Shown here: piece after piece, positions 4,832-5,449 of the stretch
Position numbering within the stretch: position 1 is the stretch's first letter
Layout of the letters: each line of letters starts with the position of its first letter
Assembly (NCBI GenBank): GCA_019347795.1
Contig: JAHWKS010000462.1
Location: forward strand, 1-5,449
Length of the DNA: 5,449 nt
Direction: 5' to 3'
Origin: Planctomycetota bacterium
GTDB lineage: Bacteria > Planctomycetota > Planctomycetia > Pirellulales > Pirellulaceae
Notes under the pieces: model-generated
The model's input: the letters and a program-made list of their open reading frames with translations, nothing else
Told to the model about the DNA's origin: nothing
Databases searched by the model: none
Made by a program: the position numbers and the translations under genes

Positions 4832-5058
4832 CTGAAACTGCAGAACAATTAAAGCCGGAACTTGCCCGACTTTCTCCGCAAGACCGAGCCGCTTTGGCGC
4901 GCTTTCTCATCGATTCGCTTGATGACGAGGAGGATGCTGACGCAGAGTCGGCCTGGGACGCGGAGTTGGCTCGGCGCTCAGAGGAGATCGATAGCGGTAA
5001 GGCGGTCGGAGAACCTGCAGACGAAGTCTTCGCCAAGTTGCGAAGGAAGTATTCGTGA
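4828..5058 (+). CDS. Addiction-module antitoxin, Unstable_antitox / TIGR02574 family
   Basis: This is a 76-residue acidic protein with the family signature LSPQDRAALARFLIDSL (residues 15-31), an acidic stretch DDEEDADAE (32-40), WDAELARRSEEIDSGKAV (43-60) and a C-terminal EVFAKLRRKY (66-75). This fits the small 'putative addiction module component' family (PF09720-like), usually paired with a RelE/ParE-type toxin gene directly downstream. The antitoxin would neutralise the toxin and autoregulate the pair. Here it starts inside the end of larE (ATGA overlap), with GAGG at 4815-4818 nine nt upstream. The usual toxin gene is absent; only a 16-codon stub follows. It may therefore be an orphan antitoxin, free to act on toxins elsewhere, or a decaying remnant. 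Confidence 0.85.
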   Translation: MTETAEQLKPELARLSPQDRAALARFLIDSLDDEEDADAESAWDAELARRSEEIDSGKAVGEPADEVFAKLRRKYS

Positions 5059-5105
5059 AGCCGATACTCGTTCACAGCAGCGTCGTCACTGGTCCGAACC
5101 CTTAA
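5055..5105 (+). pseudogene. Possible truncated toxin start (16 codons)
   Basis: A GTG at 5055 overlaps the antitoxin stop as GTGA, the arrangement normally seen for the toxin gene of this module. The frame reads VKPILVHSSVVTGPNP and stops at TAA 5103-5105. The first eight residues resemble the beginning of RelE/ParE-type toxins (MKP-hydrophobic-H-S), but the helical continuation (AxxEL..A..YY) is missing. Loss of the toxin by deletion before the Uma2 gene is the inference. A chance frame is possible, as the stub is short. Confidence 0.4.
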
Positions 5106-5110
5106 TCCCG

Positions 5111-5449
5111 ATGATTACCAAAGCTCCTCCTCTCCCCTACCAAGGCATGATGGCCGGAGTTCGCCGGTTCAGCGTGGCCGAGTATCATCGGCTGATCGAG
5201 TTGGGATTCCTCACCGAGGATGACAATCTCGAGCTGCTCGAAGGCTACCTGGTCCACAAGATGGCGCGCAATCCTCCGCATGACGCCGCAATCCAAAAGG
5301 GAACGAAGACGTGGCTGCGGCACATGCCGCCGGGGTGGGACCTCCGAGTGCAAAGCGCCGTCACCCTTGTTGATAGCGAGCCGGAGCCGGACTACGCGAT
5401 CGTCCACGGAGATGAAACCGCGTACTTAACGCGTCATCCCTCGCCCGGC
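5111..5449 (+). CDS. Uma2-family protein (PD-(D/E)XK nuclease-like), 3' end outside window
   Basis: The first 113 residues of a Uma2 (DUF820) family protein, normally about 180-220 residues. Visible parts are RRFSVAEYHRLIELGFLTED (18-37), the core strand LELLEGYLVHKMARNPPHDA (40-59) with conserved E44 and H57, and the SEPEPDYAIVHGD stretch (89-101), where D94 is the expected first acidic residue of the restriction-endonuclease-like fold. The later E-x-K part of the active site is beyond the edge, so catalytic integrity cannot be judged. The biological role of these proteins is not settled; they are abundant and scattered in planctomycetes and cyanobacteria. The start ATG 5111 has no clear SD. 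ATG 5147 or 5150, next to AAGG but too close, are alternatives. The gene begins 5 nt after the stub that replaces the toxin, so it may be co-transcribed with larE and the antitoxin. Confidence 0.85.
   Translation, partial: MITKAPPLPYQGMMAGVRRFSVAEYHRLIELGFLTEDDNLELLEGYLVHKMARNPPHDAAIQKGTKTWLRHMPPGWDLRVQSAVTLVDSEPEPDYAIVHGDETAYLTRHPSPG

Overview
The window looks like a chromosomal segment of a GC-rich bacterium, most likely a planctomycete. The clues are a DUF4912 protein with a Rho-N/SAP-like head and a histone-H1-like Lys/Ala/Ser tail, a planctomycete-style Uma2 protein, the two small membrane genes ahead of atpB, and frequent GTG/TTG starts with weak Shine-Dalgarno (SD) sequences. This is inference from protein style; there is no rRNA or marker gene here to prove it.

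Layout. Positions 1-1344 on the minus strand hold the start of an F-type ATP synthase operon: atpZ-like (1344-1075), a four-helix AtpI-like gene (1054-629) and the first 205 codons of atpB (615-1, running off the window). A good sigma70-type promoter candidate lies upstream (-35 at 1511-1506, -10 at 1488-1483), with a perfect 7-bp dyad at its predicted start point. Positions 1345-2078 are a 734-bp divergent intergenic region with three compact hairpins but no gene I can support. On the plus strand, 2079-3503 encodes a 474-residue DUF4912 protein that starts at a TTG preceded by a strong SD. Behind it, 3530-3643 holds an 18-bp perfect inverted repeat (REP/BIME-like) that encloses an intrinsic terminator hairpin.

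After a second gene-poor stretch (3644-3967) comes larE (3968-4831; an extended start at 3947 is possible). It encodes a PP-loop sulfur transferase of the nickel-pincer nucleotide pathway. Its translation start lies inside a five-unit heptanucleotide tandem repeat, and the strong SD just upstream serves an 11-codon out-of-frame reading frame that ends on the larE start codon. larE overlaps by 4 nt an Unstable_antitox-family (TIGR02574-like) antitoxin gene (4828-5058). That gene in turn overlaps a 16-codon stub where a RelE/ParE-type toxin would be expected. A Uma2-family gene begins at 5111 and runs off the right edge.

Functionally the window joins unrelated units: energy conservation (ATP synthase), a putative nucleic-acid or cell-envelope protein of unknown role (DUF4912), cofactor sulfuration (LarE), and accessory genes (orphan antitoxin, Uma2). 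The features most worth a second look are the heptamer repeat at the larE start, the orphan antitoxin coupled to larE, the REP-like pair around the terminator, and the DUF4912 domain architecture.
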